This document shows positions 35,571 through 44,388 of a DNA stretch of 64,000 nucleotides, piece by piece. Both the position numbers and the translations under genes were made by a program. The notes beneath the pieces were generated by a model. It was given only the letters and a program-made list of their open reading frames with translations. It was not told the DNA's origin and did not search any database. Position 1 is the first letter of the stretch. Every line of letters starts with the position of its first letter. The stretch spans positions 806,001-870,000 of the forward strand of contig NZ_JAUSVA010000002.1 in NCBI RefSeq assembly GCF_030813695.1, in the 5' to 3' direction. Source of the DNA: Kitasatospora herbaricolor. Its GTDB lineage: Bacteria > Actinomycetota > Actinomycetes > Streptomycetales > Streptomycetaceae.

Positions 35571-37061
35571 ATGGCGACCCTGGACACGATGGACCGAGCA
35601 CTGTTCGAGCGGGTGGCGCGGGCCCGGCTCACCGGGCTGCACCCCTGGCTGCCCCGGCTGAGCCGGGCCGCCGACCACGGTGTGCTCTGGCAGGCCTCGG
35701 CGGCGGCGCTCGCCACCCTGGGCGGCCGGACCGGACGGCGGGCCGCGCTGCGCGGGATCGGATCGCTGGCGCTTGCGTCGGTCGCGGCCAACGTCGCGGC
35801 CAAGCACCTGACCAGGCGTCCGCGGCCGGTGCTGGAGCACGTGCCGCTGGCGCGCCAGCTCGTCCGGCAGCCGTTCACCACCTCCTTCCCGTCCGGCCAT
35901 TCCGCCTCGGCGGCGGCCTTCGCGGTCGGGGTCGCGCTGGAATCCCCGCTGCTGGGGGCGGTGGTGGCGCCGGTGGCGGGCGCGGTGGCGCTCTCCCGGG
36001 TGTACGTCGGCGCGCACTACCCCGGGGACGTGCTGGCCGGGGTGGCGCTCGGCGCCGGCGCGGCCGCGCTCACCCTGCGCTGGTGGCCCCGGCACGTGGC
36101 CGCGACCGTCCCGGCGGCGCCACCGCGGGTGGCCGTTCCGGCGCTGCCCGGCGGCACGGGGCTCTGCGTGGTCGTCAACACCGGGTCGGGCGGCGGCAAC
36201 GGCAACGGCGACGGGCCCGACCCGACGGCCACCGAGCTGAGCTCGCTGCTGCCCGGGGCGGACGTCCGGCTGTTCGGCCCCGACGACGACCTGGCGAAGC
36301 TGCTGGAGTCGGCCGCCGACGACGCGGCGGGCCGGGGCGGCGCGCTCGGCGTGTGCGGCGGCGACGGGACGGTCAACCTGGCCGCCTCGGTCGCCGCCGC
36401 CCGCGGCCTGCCGCTCGCGGTCTTCCCCGGCGGCACGCTGAACCACTTCGCGGTGGACCTGGGCATCAACTCGCTGCGCGCCACCGCCGAGGCGGTGGAG
36501 GGCGGCCACGCCTGCGCGGTCGACCTCGGGCTGGCCGCCGACGACGACCGGCAACGCGTCTTCGTGAACACCTTCAGCCTGGGCGTCTACCCCGAACTCG
36601 TCCGCCTGCGGGAGAAGCTGGAGGACCGGATCGGCAAGTGGCCGGCCCTGGCGGTCTCGGTGCTCCGGGTGCTCGCGACGGCCGAACCGGTCGAGGTCGA
36701 GGTGTCGGGTGTCCCGCGCCGGCTCTGGCTGCTGTTCGCGGGCAACGGCTCCTACGACCCGCCGGGCTTCGCCCCCACCCGCCGCGCCGGCCTGGCCGAC
36801 GGACTGCTGGACGTCCGGACGGTGGACGGGAGCAGCCCGTTCGCCCGGACCAGGCTCGCCGGCGCCTTCCTGTCCGGGACGATGGGGCGCTCCCGGGTCT
36901 ACCGGGCGGCCCGGCTCTCCGCTCTGGAGGTGACCTCGCTCGGGTCGGCGCGGCGGATCTCGGTGGACGGCGAGTCGGTGCCGGCCCACGGGCACCTGCA
37001 CCTGTCCAAGGCCCGGGCCGGGCTGACGGTGTACCGGCCGGCGGAGCCGGACCCGGCCTGA
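35571..37061 (+). CDS. Fused PAP2-type phosphatase and diacylglycerol/sphingosine-kinase-like protein
   Basis: This 496-aa protein has an N-terminal PAP2 domain (about 1-180) with KHLTRRPRP, SFPSGHSASAAAF and SRVYVGAHYPGDVLAG, the three conserved acid-phosphatase motifs, set among membrane helices. The C-terminal half (about 195-490) has VNTGSGGG, VCGGDGTVN and FPGGTLNHFA, the DAGK catalytic signature. Such fusions could interconvert lipid alcohol and lipid phosphate at the membrane. The ATG at 35571 lacks a good ribosome site, so it may be leaderless or start at 35589. It converges on the SpoIIE gene 53 bp away. Confidence 0.88.
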   Translation: MATLDTMDRALFERVARARLTGLHPWLPRLSRAADHGVLWQASAAALATLGGRTGRRAALRGIGSLALASVAANVAAKHLTRRPRPVLEHVPLARQLVRQPFTTSFPSGHSASAAAFAVGVALESPLLGAVVAPVAGAVALSRVYVGAHYPGDVLAGVALGAGAAALTLRWWPRHVAATVPAAPPRVAVPALPGGTGLCVVVNTGSGGGNGNGDGPDPTATELSSLLPGADVRLFGPDDDLAKLLESAADDAAGRGGALGVCGGDGTVNLAASVAAARGLPLAVFPGGTLNHFAVDLGINSLRATAEAVEGGHACAVDLGLAADDDRQRVFVNTFSLGVYPELVRLREKLEDRIGKWPALAVSVLRVLATAEPVEVEVSGVPRRLWLLFAGNGSYDPPGFAPTRRAGLADGLLDVRTVDGSSPFARTRLAGAFLSGTMGRSRVYRAARLSALEVTSLGSARRISVDGESVPAHGHLHLSKARAGLTVYRPAEPDPA

Positions 37062-37114
37062 GCCAGGGCCTGACGGCGCACGGGCGGCCGGAGGCACCGG
37101 CGGCGCACCCGGCG

Positions 37115-39451
37115 TCAGGCCGCCGCGTCCTCCGGCGGGAGCTCGGGGAAGGGCTGCTCCGACCAGATGGTCTTGCCCGACCGGGTGTAGCGGCTGCCCC
37201 AGCGGCTGGACACCTGGGCGACCAGGAACAAGCCGCGGCCGCCCTCCTCGGTGGCGAGCGCCCGGCGCATCCGGGGCTGGGTGCTGCTCGGGTCGGACAC
37301 CTCGCAGATCAACGCGCCCGCCCGGATCAGCCGCAGGCCGACCGGACCGCCCGCGTAGCGGACGGCGTTGGTCACCAGTTCGCTGACCACCAGCTCGGTC
37401 GGGAACACCAGCTCGTCCAGGCCCCAGACCGCGAGCTGCCCCGCGACCAGCTGCCGGGCCCGGGAGACCTCCTGCGGGTCGGCCGCCAGCTGCCAGGTCG
37501 CGGTGTCGGCCGGCTCCACCGTGCGGGTCCGGGCCAGCAGCAGGGTGACGTCGTCCGGCAGCCGGCCCGGCGTCAGCCCGGCCGTCACGTCCCGGCCGAC
37601 GTCCTTGAGCGGGCGGCGCAGCACGTCGGCCTTGAGCAGGCGCTCCCGCAGGTCGGCCATGCCCTCGTCCAGGTCGCCGTCACCGCACTCGACCAGGCCG
37701 TCGGTGAAGAGCGCCAGCACGCTGCCGCGCTCCACCTCGAACTCCACCGGCTCGAAGGGCAGGCCGCCGACCCCCAGCGGCGGGCCGGGGTTCAGCTCGA
37801 CGTACTCGAAGCTGCCGTCCGGGCGGACCACGGCGGGCGGCGGATGACCGGCGCTGGCCAGCACGCAGGTGCTGGAGACGGGGTCGTAGACGGCGTACAG
37901 GCAGGTCGCGCCGACCGCGTCGGGGGCGCCGAGCTCCTCACGGTGCGGGGTGTCCTCCTCGTCCGGGTCGCCGAGCGCCTCGACGGTCAGCTGGGAGACC
38001 AGGTCGTCGAGGTGGCTCAGCAGCTCCTCCGGGTCGACGTCGAGATCGGCCAGCGCCCGGACGGCGGTGCGCAGGCGTCCCATCGTGGCGGTGGCCTGGA
38101 GGCCGTGGCCGACCACGTCGCCGACCACCAGCGCGACCCGGGCGGAGGACAGCGGGATGACGTCGAACCAGTCGCCGCCGACCCCGCCGGCGGCGTCGGT
38201 GGGCAGGTAGATGCTGTCGGTCTGGGCGGCCACGGTGTCGCTCGCGGCCGGCGGGAGGAGGCTGCGCTGCAGGCTGACGGCGGCCCGGTGCTCGCGGGTG
38301 TACCGGCGGGCGTTGTCGGCGGCCAGGGCCGCGCGGCTGGCGATCTCCTGCAGCAGCGACTGGTTCTCCTCGTCGAACGGGGGGCGGTCCGGCCCGCGCC
38401 AGACGGTGACCGTGCCGAGGTAGCCGCCCCGGGCCCGCATCGGGGCGCTGATCGGCGGCCGGCTGCCCGGGCCGGGGTCGGTCCCGGCGGTGGCGGTGCG
38501 GCGCAGCGAGGCGGGCCGCTCGTGCTCGGCGGCCGGTTCGTCACCGGTGAGCACGGCCGTGGTGACGTCGATCGCGGCGGCGTCGGCCAGGGCCGGCACC
38601 AGGACGCCGACCAGGTCCTCGGTGATCCGGGTGACGGAGAGCGAGCCGCCGAGGGCGACCGTCGAGGCGTGCAGCACCTCCAGGCGGCGCCGGGCCCGGT
38701 CGAAGTCGGTCATGTCGGTGAAGGCGATCGTGACGCCGAGCGGCGGTCCCTGGGGCTCCTGGAGGCGGAAGGCGGTGAACATCATCACCCGCCCGTCGCC
38801 GAAGTCGTCGAGGGTCCGCACCCGGGTCTCCATACCGAAGCGCGGCACCCCGGTGTCCAGCACCTCCCGCAGGTGGGTGTTGATCGAGTGGGCGTCCTCG
38901 GGCTGGAGGAGGTCCTCCATCCGGAACCCGGTCAGGTCCTGCGGCACACCGGTGTAGGGCAGCAGGTGGGAGTTGGTGCGCAGCAGGCGCAGGTTCTCGT
39001 CGAAGACGGCCAGGCCGATCCGGTCCTGCAGGAAGAGCTCCTGGGTGAAGGCGTGGTCCTGGCGCCATTTGGAGACCAGCGCGGTCGGCGCGCCGAGGAC
39101 CAGCAGGCGGGCGCCCTCGGCGGACCGCCCGCCGTCCCGGGCCGGGCCGGCGCCGTCGTCCAGCGGCATCGCCCGGAAGTCGACCTCCAGTTCGCCGTCC
39201 GTGCCGTGCCGCAGCAGCACCCGCCCGACCCAGGACGGACCGTCGTCGCGCTGCGCGAGCACGCCGGGCCACTGCTCCGGGTCGGACAGCAGCTCGCGGA
39301 CGGGCCGGCCGCAGACCTCGGGAGCGGCGAGCCCGAGCATCCGCTCGGCCTCCGCGGACCAGCCCAGCACCGTTCCGTCCGCCGCGTCGACCAGGATCCC
39401 GGCGGTGCTTTCGGTGGCGAAAGGCGACTGGTAGCCGTCCGAGCCGCGCAT
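37115..39451 (-). CDS. PAS-GAF-SpoIIE phosphatase with RsbW-like ATPase domain
   Basis: This 778-aa signalling protein has an N-terminal PAS domain (about 8-110) and a second PAS (about 160-285, FTAFRLQEPQGPPLGVTIAFTD). A GAF domain follows (about 290-420), then a PP2C/SpoIIE phosphatase (about 440-640) with GGDWFDVIPL and VALVVGDVVGHG metal-binding Asp motifs, and a C-terminal HATPase_c anti-sigma kinase-like domain (about 650-775). It probably dephosphorylates an anti-sigma antagonist in answer to a sensed ligand, controlling a SigB/SigF-type factor. The ATG at 39451 follows GAGGGGTG. No sigma or antagonist gene is adjacent. Confidence 0.9.
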   Translation of the reverse strand: MRGSDGYQSPFATESTAGILVDAADGTVLGWSAEAERMLGLAAPEVCGRPVRELLSDPEQWPGVLAQRDDGPSWVGRVLLRHGTDGELEVDFRAMPLDDGAGPARDGGRSAEGARLLVLGAPTALVSKWRQDHAFTQELFLQDRIGLAVFDENLRLLRTNSHLLPYTGVPQDLTGFRMEDLLQPEDAHSINTHLREVLDTGVPRFGMETRVRTLDDFGDGRVMMFTAFRLQEPQGPPLGVTIAFTDMTDFDRARRRLEVLHASTVALGGSLSVTRITEDLVGVLVPALADAAAIDVTTAVLTGDEPAAEHERPASLRRTATAGTDPGPGSRPPISAPMRARGGYLGTVTVWRGPDRPPFDEENQSLLQEIASRAALAADNARRYTREHRAAVSLQRSLLPPAASDTVAAQTDSIYLPTDAAGGVGGDWFDVIPLSSARVALVVGDVVGHGLQATATMGRLRTAVRALADLDVDPEELLSHLDDLVSQLTVEALGDPDEEDTPHREELGAPDAVGATCLYAVYDPVSSTCVLASAGHPPPAVVRPDGSFEYVELNPGPPLGVGGLPFEPVEFEVERGSVLALFTDGLVECGDGDLDEGMADLRERLLKADVLRRPLKDVGRDVTAGLTPGRLPDDVTLLLARTRTVEPADTATWQLAADPQEVSRARQLVAGQLAVWGLDELVFPTELVVSELVTNAVRYAGGPVGLRLIRAGALICEVSDPSSTQPRMRRALATEEGGRGLFLVAQVSSRWGSRYTRSGKTIWSEQPFPELPPEDAAA

Positions 39452-39542
39452 ATGTTCACCCCTCACTCCGCACCGGATACCCCCATCATCCGATGCTTCG
39501 CGGCTGTCAGCACGGTGTGACCGGGACGAGGTCCCCCGCCAC

Positions 39543-39580
39543 GGTGCGTGCCCGGCCGGGGCCGGGGCCGGGCACGCACC
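39543..39580 (-). terminator. Terminator downstream of the small DUF6296-like gene
   Basis: A perfect 15-bp stem (39543-39557 with 39566-39580) with an 8-nt loop lies 38 bp after the stop of the 39619 gene. Confidence 0.8.
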
Positions 39581-39618
39581 CGCGGGGCGCACGGGCCGCC
39601 TGCCGGAGGCGCCGGTGT

Positions 39619-39969
39619 TCAGCGCGTCGGCACGCCCTCCCGGGCGGCGGGACGGGCCGACCCGGTGGTGCCGCGCCGGCCGTGCCCGGCGTCCTGGCCG
39701 AGGGCCGGTTCGTGCTCCCGGGGCGGGTGGGCCCGGCGGACCCGGACGGGGCGGGTGAGGCGCTGGTGCGCCCCGGTGGCCAGCATCCGGGCTTCGCCTC
39801 GGTCGCTTATCTCGGCGCAGACGATCCCGGTGGCGTCCAGGTAGACGGGGTGCCCGCCCGGGCCGGTGAGGGCGCTGCGGCGGACCACCACCACATCCGG
39901 CGCGCCGCCGGGGGCGGGCGCGGCGAAGACGAGTTCGAAACGGTCGTGGTCGTACCGGTCGTTGCTCAA
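39619..39969 (-). CDS. Small DUF6296-like protein
   Basis: This 116-aa protein begins LSNDRYDHDRFELVF and continues PDVVVVRRSALTGPGGHPVYLDATGIVCAEISDRGEARML, then a basic, low-complexity tail. It resembles a family of unknown function (DUF6296) that I remember mainly from Kitasatospora; this is recalled rather than checked. The TTG at 39969 is the start because AGGGAG lies just upstream, and longer frames extend into Gly/Arg-rich noise. No partner gene is evident. Confidence 0.6.
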   Translation of the reverse strand: MSNDRYDHDRFELVFAAPAPGGAPDVVVVRRSALTGPGGHPVYLDATGIVCAEISDRGEARMLATGAHQRLTRPVRVRRAHPPREHEPALGQDAGHGRRGTTGSARPAAREGVPTR

Positions 39970-40146
39970 GTGTTCTCCCTGGGGGCTTGGCCGGACGGAT
40001 CGGCGGGCGCCTCCTCCGCCGCCGGGCGGGGGGGCTCTGCCGCGGCCGCGCCTACCCCCGATCCGGACGGCCATGCCCCCGACCGGCGGAAATCCCTCGC
40101 CCGGCGCACCCGGGGCGGCCGTGCCGGGCCCCGGGCGCCGGGCGGG

Positions 40147-40722
40147 TCACGGTCCGACGACGCGTTCGACCGCGGCCGTGACGAGTTGCTCGCGCTCGGC
40201 CTCCGAGAACACCCCCGGCAGGGTGAGCTGCTCGACGATGAGCCAGTTGAAGGCCAGGTACAGCAGCCGGACGGCGGTGGCGTCGCCGGGCAGGCCGGAC
40301 TCCTCGTGGTAGGCCACGTTGGCGTCGACGTCCGCCCGGACCCGCTCGGTCAGCACCGCGCGCAGCTCGGGGCGCCGGGTGGCTTCGAGGCGGAGCTCCA
40401 GGAGCGCCAGGTAGCCGGTGCGGAAGGCGCTGATCCGGCCGACCGTCTCGCGCATCAGCAGCGCGTAGGTCTCCCGGTCCGGCGTGGCGGCCCGCTGCCG
40501 CGCGACGGTCGCCTCGTCCGGCTGGAGCCGCTCGTAGACCCGGGCCCCGGCCTGGGTGAGCAGGTCGTCCCGGTTGGCGAAGTAGTTGGAGGCGGTGCCG
40601 GGGGGCACCGCGGCCTCCGTGTCCACCGCCCGGAAGGTCAGCCCGCGCGCGCCCTCCTTGGCCAGCACCTCGATCGCGGCGTCGACGAGGGCGGCCCTCC
40701 GCTCGGCGTTCCTGCGCGCCAT
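40147..40722 (-). CDS. TetR/AcrR-family repressor
   Basis: This 191-aa protein has the N-terminal TetR helix-turn-helix: AALVDAAIEVLAKEGARGLTFRAVDTEAAVPPGTASNYFANRDDLL. The ligand domain has RTGYLALLELRLEATRRPELR, as in the QacR-like C-terminal groups of actinomycete TetR proteins. The ATG at 40722 is the most likely start; the longer frame to 40788 would run into the operator. It is divergent from the DHFR-like gene across a compact 70-bp region with symmetrical promoters and palindromes, so it should control both genes. Confidence 0.9.
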   Translation of the reverse strand: MARRNAERRAALVDAAIEVLAKEGARGLTFRAVDTEAAVPPGTASNYFANRDDLLTQAGARVYERLQPDEATVARQRAATPDRETYALLMRETVGRISAFRTGYLALLELRLEATRRPELRAVLTERVRADVDANVAYHEESGLPGDATAVRLLYLAFNWLIVEQLTLPGVFSEAEREQLVTAAVERVVGP

Positions 40723-40735
40723 TGACACCACTCCA

Positions 40736-40779
40736 TTCGTAGTACTACGGTTGAACCACTTCAAACAGAGTACTACAGA
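40736..40779. promoter_or_regulatory. Divergent promoters overlapped by a TetR operator
   Basis: Plus strand: TTGAAC (40751-40756) and TACAGA (40774-40779), 17 bp apart. Minus strand: TTGAAG (40764-40759) and TACGAA (40741-40736), also 17 bp apart. CGTAGTACTACG (40738-40749) is a perfect 12-bp palindrome over the minus -10, and AGTACTAC recurs at 40769-40776 over the plus -10. One repressor could block both promoters. Confidence 0.75.
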
Positions 40780-40792
40780 CGGAGTCATCTGA

Positions 40793-41380
40793 ATGCGAAA
40801 GCTCGTGTACTACGTCGCCGTCACCCTCGACGGGTACATCGCCGGCCCCGGCGGCGAGTACGACTTCTTCCCGCTCGGCGACGAGAAGCAGGCCGCCGAC
40901 TACGCCGGGTGGACCAACGCCCGCTACCCCGAGACGCTGCCCGGCTTCCTGCGCGCCGCCCACGGCCTGACGGACGCCCCGAACCAGCGCTTCGACACCG
41001 TGCTGATGGGGCTCGGCAGCTACCGCCCCGGCCTGGACGCGGGCTTCCCCAGCCCGTACGCCCACCTGCGCCAGTACGTCGTGTCGAGCACGCTCGCACC
41101 GGACACCGACCCGGCGGTGACCGTGGTCGCCGCCGACCCGCTCGCCCTGGTCCGCGAACTCAAGCGGGAGGACGGCCAGGACATCTGGCTCTGCGGCGGC
41201 GGCCTGCTCGCCGGGGCGCTGCTGCCCGAGATCGACGAGTTGATCATCAAGAGCTACCCCGTGGTCGCCGGATCCGGGATCCCGGTCTTCAACGGGGACT
41301 TCAGCCCCACGCTCTTCGAGGTCACCGACCGGACCTCCTTCGACAACCACGTCACCATGACATGGTTCGCCCGCCGCTGA
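40793..41380 (+). CDS. Dihydrofolate-reductase-family (RibD C-terminal-like) protein
   Basis: This 195-aa NADPH-binding reductase-like protein begins RKLVYYVAVTLDGYIAGPGGEYDFF and contains DTVLMGLGSYRP and DIWLCGGGLLAGALLPEIDELIIKSYPVVAGSG, the RibD-C/DHFR-like signature. Members of this type are seldom true folate enzymes, and the substrate is unknown. The ATG at 40793 follows GGAG with an 8-nt spacer. It is divergent from and almost certainly regulated by the TetR gene. Confidence 0.88.
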   Translation: MRKLVYYVAVTLDGYIAGPGGEYDFFPLGDEKQAADYAGWTNARYPETLPGFLRAAHGLTDAPNQRFDTVLMGLGSYRPGLDAGFPSPYAHLRQYVVSSTLAPDTDPAVTVVAADPLALVRELKREDGQDIWLCGGGLLAGALLPEIDELIIKSYPVVAGSGIPVFNGDFSPTLFEVTDRTSFDNHVTMTWFARR

Positions 41381-41437
41381 CCCGGCCGGGGACGGCCACG
41401 GCCTTGCGGGCGCCGCCCGACGCGACGCGACGCGGCC

Positions 41438-42643
41438 TCAGCGGCCGTCCGCCCGGCCCGCCCGGGAGCGCGTCCGCCCGGCCGTCGGCCCGTCGGGCGC
41501 GGCGGCCTGCGGGCCGACGTGCGGGCGAGCCCGGTGATCGCCGGGGGGAGTCTCCCCCACCCTCGCGTCCGGTCCGTCGCCGGTCTCCTGCCCGTGCTCG
41601 TCCGGCCGGCCGGCGGCGCCGGCCAGCGTGACCTTGGGCAGGGCGTACGGGTGCTGCTCGCGCAGGTAGCCGATCAGCTCCTCCCGGGCCCAGCAGCGCA
41701 GCTCGAAGGCGTCCTCGCCGTTGCGCGCCGTCATCAGCAGCCTGACCACCACGGTCGTCGCGGTGGTGTCGACCACCTGGAGCGCCCAGCCCTCGCCGTC
41801 CCACCGCTCGTTGCCCGCCAGCCTGCGCGCGAACTCCGCCCGCAGCTCGGCGACCGGCGTGCTGTGGTCCAGGTGGAGAACCGCCGTCCCGGTGATCCCG
41901 GAGCCGCCGCGGGACCAGTTCTCGAAGGGCTTGCCGGCGAAGTAGGAGACCGGCATCACGATCCGCCGCTGGTCCCAGGTGGCGATCACCACCGAGGTCA
42001 GGGTGATCTCCTCGACCGTCCCCCACTCCCCCGCGACGACCACCACGTCCCCGATCCGGACCATGTCGCCGAAGGCCAGCTGGATCCCCGCGAAGAGGTT
42101 CGCCAGCGTGCTCTGGGCCGCGACACCGACCACCAGGCCGACCAGCCCGGCCGAGGCCAGCAGGCTGGTGCCGACCGCCCGGACGGCGGGGAAGGTCATC
42201 AGGACGGCGGCCAGGGTGACCACCGCGATGCCCGCGTCGCAGATCCGGCCCATCAGCCCGGCCTGGGTCCGGACCCGCCGGATCCGGGCCGGGTCGCGCC
42301 GGTCGGTGGCGTAGCTGCGCAGACCGGTGTCGATCAGCAGCGAGACGACCCGCGCGGTCAGCCATCCGCAGGTCACCAGGACGGCCAGCAGGAGGGCGTG
42401 CCGCACCACCGGGCGCAGACCGTCCGCCAGCCGCATGGCGGGCTCGCCGGTGAGCAGCAGGACGGCGACCGCCGCCGCCAGGAACGGCATCCGGCAGCGG
42501 CGCAGCAGCGACAGCAGGACGGAGCCCGGGCGTCTGACGGCGAACCGCCCGAGGGCCCGGTCCATCAGCCGGTCGAGTCCCAGGACCACCACCAGGACCA
42601 TGACCACCACGGCCAGCGGGCGCACGACACTCCAGATCTGCAC
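41438..42643 (-). CDS. MscS-family mechanosensitive ion channel
   Basis: This 401-aa membrane protein has about five hydrophobic helices in the first 210 residues. The pore-lining stretch VRAVGTSLLASAGLVGLVVGVAAQSTLANLFAGIQLAF is characteristic of MscS helix 3 and its PxSx-type hinge. The beta domain begins VRIGDVVVVAGEWGTVEEITLTS. It should open on membrane tension to release solutes during osmotic downshock. The Pro/Arg/Gly-rich C-terminal tail (about 330-401) is disordered. The GTG at 42643 follows GGAGGAG. Confidence 0.92.
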   Translation of the reverse strand: MQIWSVVRPLAVVVMVLVVVLGLDRLMDRALGRFAVRRPGSVLLSLLRRCRMPFLAAAVAVLLLTGEPAMRLADGLRPVVRHALLLAVLVTCGWLTARVVSLLIDTGLRSYATDRRDPARIRRVRTQAGLMGRICDAGIAVVTLAAVLMTFPAVRAVGTSLLASAGLVGLVVGVAAQSTLANLFAGIQLAFGDMVRIGDVVVVAGEWGTVEEITLTSVVIATWDQRRIVMPVSYFAGKPFENWSRGGSGITGTAVLHLDHSTPVAELRAEFARRLAGNERWDGEGWALQVVDTTATTVVVRLLMTARNGEDAFELRCWAREELIGYLREQHPYALPKVTLAGAAGRPDEHGQETGDGPDARVGETPPGDHRARPHVGPQAAAPDGPTAGRTRSRAGRADGR

Positions 42644-42678
42644 GGGTCAGTCTCCTCCGGTCCCCCTCGTCACAGCCG

Positions 42679-42709
42679 CCAGGCCCCGGGGAGGGGACCC
42701 GGGGCCTGG
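42679..42709 (-). terminator. Hairpin between the hydrolase and MscS genes
   Basis: A perfect 12-bp stem (42679-42690 with 42698-42709) with a 7-nt loop lies about 110 bp past the alpha/beta-hydrolase stop. Confidence 0.6.
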
Positions 42710-42821
42710 GCGATCGGCCGCTGCTCGGTGGCGCGGCCGCACACCCCGCGTCTGCCCCCGCCCCCATCGGTAAACCTCCGCCGGCGCGGCCGCCGGCCCG
42801 CGGGAACCGGTCCGGTGGGGG

Positions 42822-43634
42822 TCAGCGCCCCGGGGGCACGCCGAGCATGTCGAGGATCAGCTGCGCGACCCGGGCGGGCTGCTCGGTGACCACCATGTGG
42901 CCGGAGTCCGGCACGGTGATCAGCCTGATGTTCGGGCCGGCCTCCAGGGCGCGCCGCTCGTGCTCGGTGAGCCCGATCTCCGTACGGTCCCCCCGGGATA
43001 TCCAGGCCCGGGCCCCGGACTCGCGCAGCCGGGCCGCCAGCGAGCCCTGGCGGTCCAGGTACGCGAAGTACTGCCGGACCAGGCGGCGGCAGACCCCGGG
43101 GGCGTTGTTCCGCAGGTCCGCGGAGAGGGCCGCGCGGCGCCCGGGCGGGAAGCTGTCCTCCATCGTCCGGGGCACCAGCCTGAGCATCGCCGCCCAGGCC
43201 AGGGCGCCGAGGCCGGGCACCCGGCCGATCCGGTCGAGCTGCGCCAGGTCCTGGGCCTCGTCCTCCCGGGAGAAGCTCGGGTCCAGCAGCAGCACGGGAC
43301 CGCCGAACCCGCCGGTCATCGCCATCTCCATCGCGACGGTCGCCCCCAGACTGTGGCCGGCCACCAGGTCGCAGCCGAGTTCGGCGGCCAGGCCGCCCAC
43401 CAGCCGTGCGTAGTTCTCGACGGAAAGGTCCTCGGGGGTGGCGGTCCGCCCGAATCCGGGCAGGGTCACGGCCAGCACGGCGACGCCCGCCTCGGCCAGC
43501 ACGGGTTGGGAGGTCACGTCCTCCAGGAACACCGTCGTGCAGAGGGCGCCCGGTAGCAGCAGCACCCGGTGGGCGGCGCCGGCCGGGCCGGACCGGTGGA
43601 TGTCCCAGCCGTCGAACTCGCTCCTCGCGCCCAT
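42822..43634 (-). CDS. Alpha/beta-fold hydrolase
   Basis: This 270-aa protein has VLLLPGALCTTVFLED (oxyanion strand), the nucleophile elbow GHSLGATVAMEMA, Asp in RGDRTEIG and catalytic His in PDSGHMVVTEQPARVAQ. This is the layout of haloperoxidase/esterase-like hydrolases of about 270 residues. The substrate is unknown. The ATG at 43634 lies after a modest GGGACGAAAGG stretch. It is divergent from the small proline-rich gene and lies in a group of stress-associated genes (MscS, CsbD, NhaA). Confidence 0.86.
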   Translation of the reverse strand: MGARSEFDGWDIHRSGPAGAAHRVLLLPGALCTTVFLEDVTSQPVLAEAGVAVLAVTLPGFGRTATPEDLSVENYARLVGGLAAELGCDLVAGHSLGATVAMEMAMTGGFGGPVLLLDPSFSREDEAQDLAQLDRIGRVPGLGALAWAAMLRLVPRTMEDSFPPGRRAALSADLRNNAPGVCRRLVRQYFAYLDRQGSLAARLRESGARAWISRGDRTEIGLTEHERRALEAGPNIRLITVPDSGHMVVTEQPARVAQLILDMLGVPPGR

Positions 43635-43797
43635 CCGCCAGCCTTTCGTCCCGGTACCCGGCCACGCCGCCCGGGCAGCCCGCGCGGTCCTGGTCGGAAG
43701 TCAACCCAGGACGGTCCCGATCCGCATCCGGGACGGGCCGGACGGTCCAGGTCCGGGTGCCCCGGCGGCCCGGCCCGCCGCACGGCCCGGCGAATCC

Positions 43798-43823
43798 GTT
43801 AGGGGCCCGCGCCGCCCGGGTAG
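43798..43823 (+). promoter_or_regulatory. SigB-like stress promoter candidate
   Basis: GTT (43798-43800) and GGGTAG (43818-43823) are 17 bp apart. This is close to the streptomycete SigB consensus as I recall it (G-N-N-T, 14-16 bp, GGGTAY). It lies about 70 bp before the 47-codon gene at 43894 and may also serve the csbD-like gene. Confidence 0.4.
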
Positions 43824-43893
43824 GCGCCCTGTTGAGAGCCGCGGGCCGGTCTCGGGGCCGGCCGGCGGCCGCAGGAACCAGGAGGGATCCGCG

Positions 43894-44037
43894 ATGAGCG
43901 CTCACGCCCCCTCGGACCCGGTCACCGGGCCCCGCCCCGCCTCGGGCCCGCCGCCGGGCCCGGACCTGCCGGACCCGCTGCCGCCGCCCGTCCCGCCGAA
44001 GCCCGACCCCGACCCGGCGCCGCCGCCCACCCCGTAG
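43894..44037 (+). CDS. Small proline-rich protein (47 aa)
   Basis: An ATG at 43894 preceded by GGAGGGA with a 7-nt spacer opens a 47-aa frame, MSAHAPSDPVTGPRPASG followed by P-rich, acidic repeats and PPPTP. More than a third of the residues are proline, so it should be unstructured. I do not recognise a family. The strong ribosome site and possible SigB-like promoter support translation; the low complexity argues for caution. It lies 165 bp before the csbD-like gene on the same strand. Confidence 0.5.
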   Translation: MSAHAPSDPVTGPRPASGPPPGPDLPDPLPPPVPPKPDPDPAPPPTP

Positions 44038-44202
44038 CCCGGGCGCAGCGGCCCCGCGGCCGGGAGGGGCAGCCGGAGAACCGGAAACACCCGTACACGA
44101 ATAACCGGCCGGCGCAGCGGCGCATGGAACCGGGGAAGCCGGGCAGGCGCCTGACCGGGAAGGTGGGCCGCCTCGGCCGCCGCCCGTCGAGAGGAGAACG
44201 CC

Positions 44203-44376
44203 ATGGGTATGAAGGACAAGGCCGACAACCTCGCCGAGAAGGCCGGCGGCAAGGCCAAGGAGACCGTCGGGAAGGCCACCGGTGACCGCGGGCTGGAGGC
44301 CGAGGGGAAGGGCACCCAGATCAAGAGCGACCTCAAGCAGGCGGTCGAGAAGATCAAGGACGCCGGCAAGCACTGA
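44203..44376 (+). CDS. CsbD-family stress protein
   Basis: This 57-aa hydrophilic protein reads MGMKDKADNLAEKAGGKAKE then ATGDRGLEAEGKG and ends KIKDAGKH, the CsbD hallmark of charged, Gly-rich amphipathic repeats. In Bacillus and streptomycetes it belongs to the general (SigB-type) stress regulon; its molecular role is unknown. GAGGAGA precedes the ATG at 44203. A hairpin between it and the convergent nhaA gene ends both transcripts. Confidence 0.9.
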   Translation: MGMKDKADNLAEKAGGKAKETVGKATGDRGLEAEGKGTQIKSDLKQAVEKIKDAGKH

Positions 44377-44388
44377 CCCGGACGCGCC

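Noticed and set aside
36083..39520. Long plus-strand frame opposite the SpoIIE phosphatase gene
   Set aside because: The PAS-GAF-SpoIIE protein on the minus strand explains the sequence. The opposite product has no recognisable domain.
40793..41380. A true dihydrofolate reductase (folA)
   Set aside because: It belongs to the RibD-C-like group, whose members seldom act on folate, and it sits under a private TetR switch.
44038..44202. A SigB promoter immediately before the csbD-like gene
   Set aside because: No GGGTA element is found at a useful distance; the nearest candidate is at 43818.
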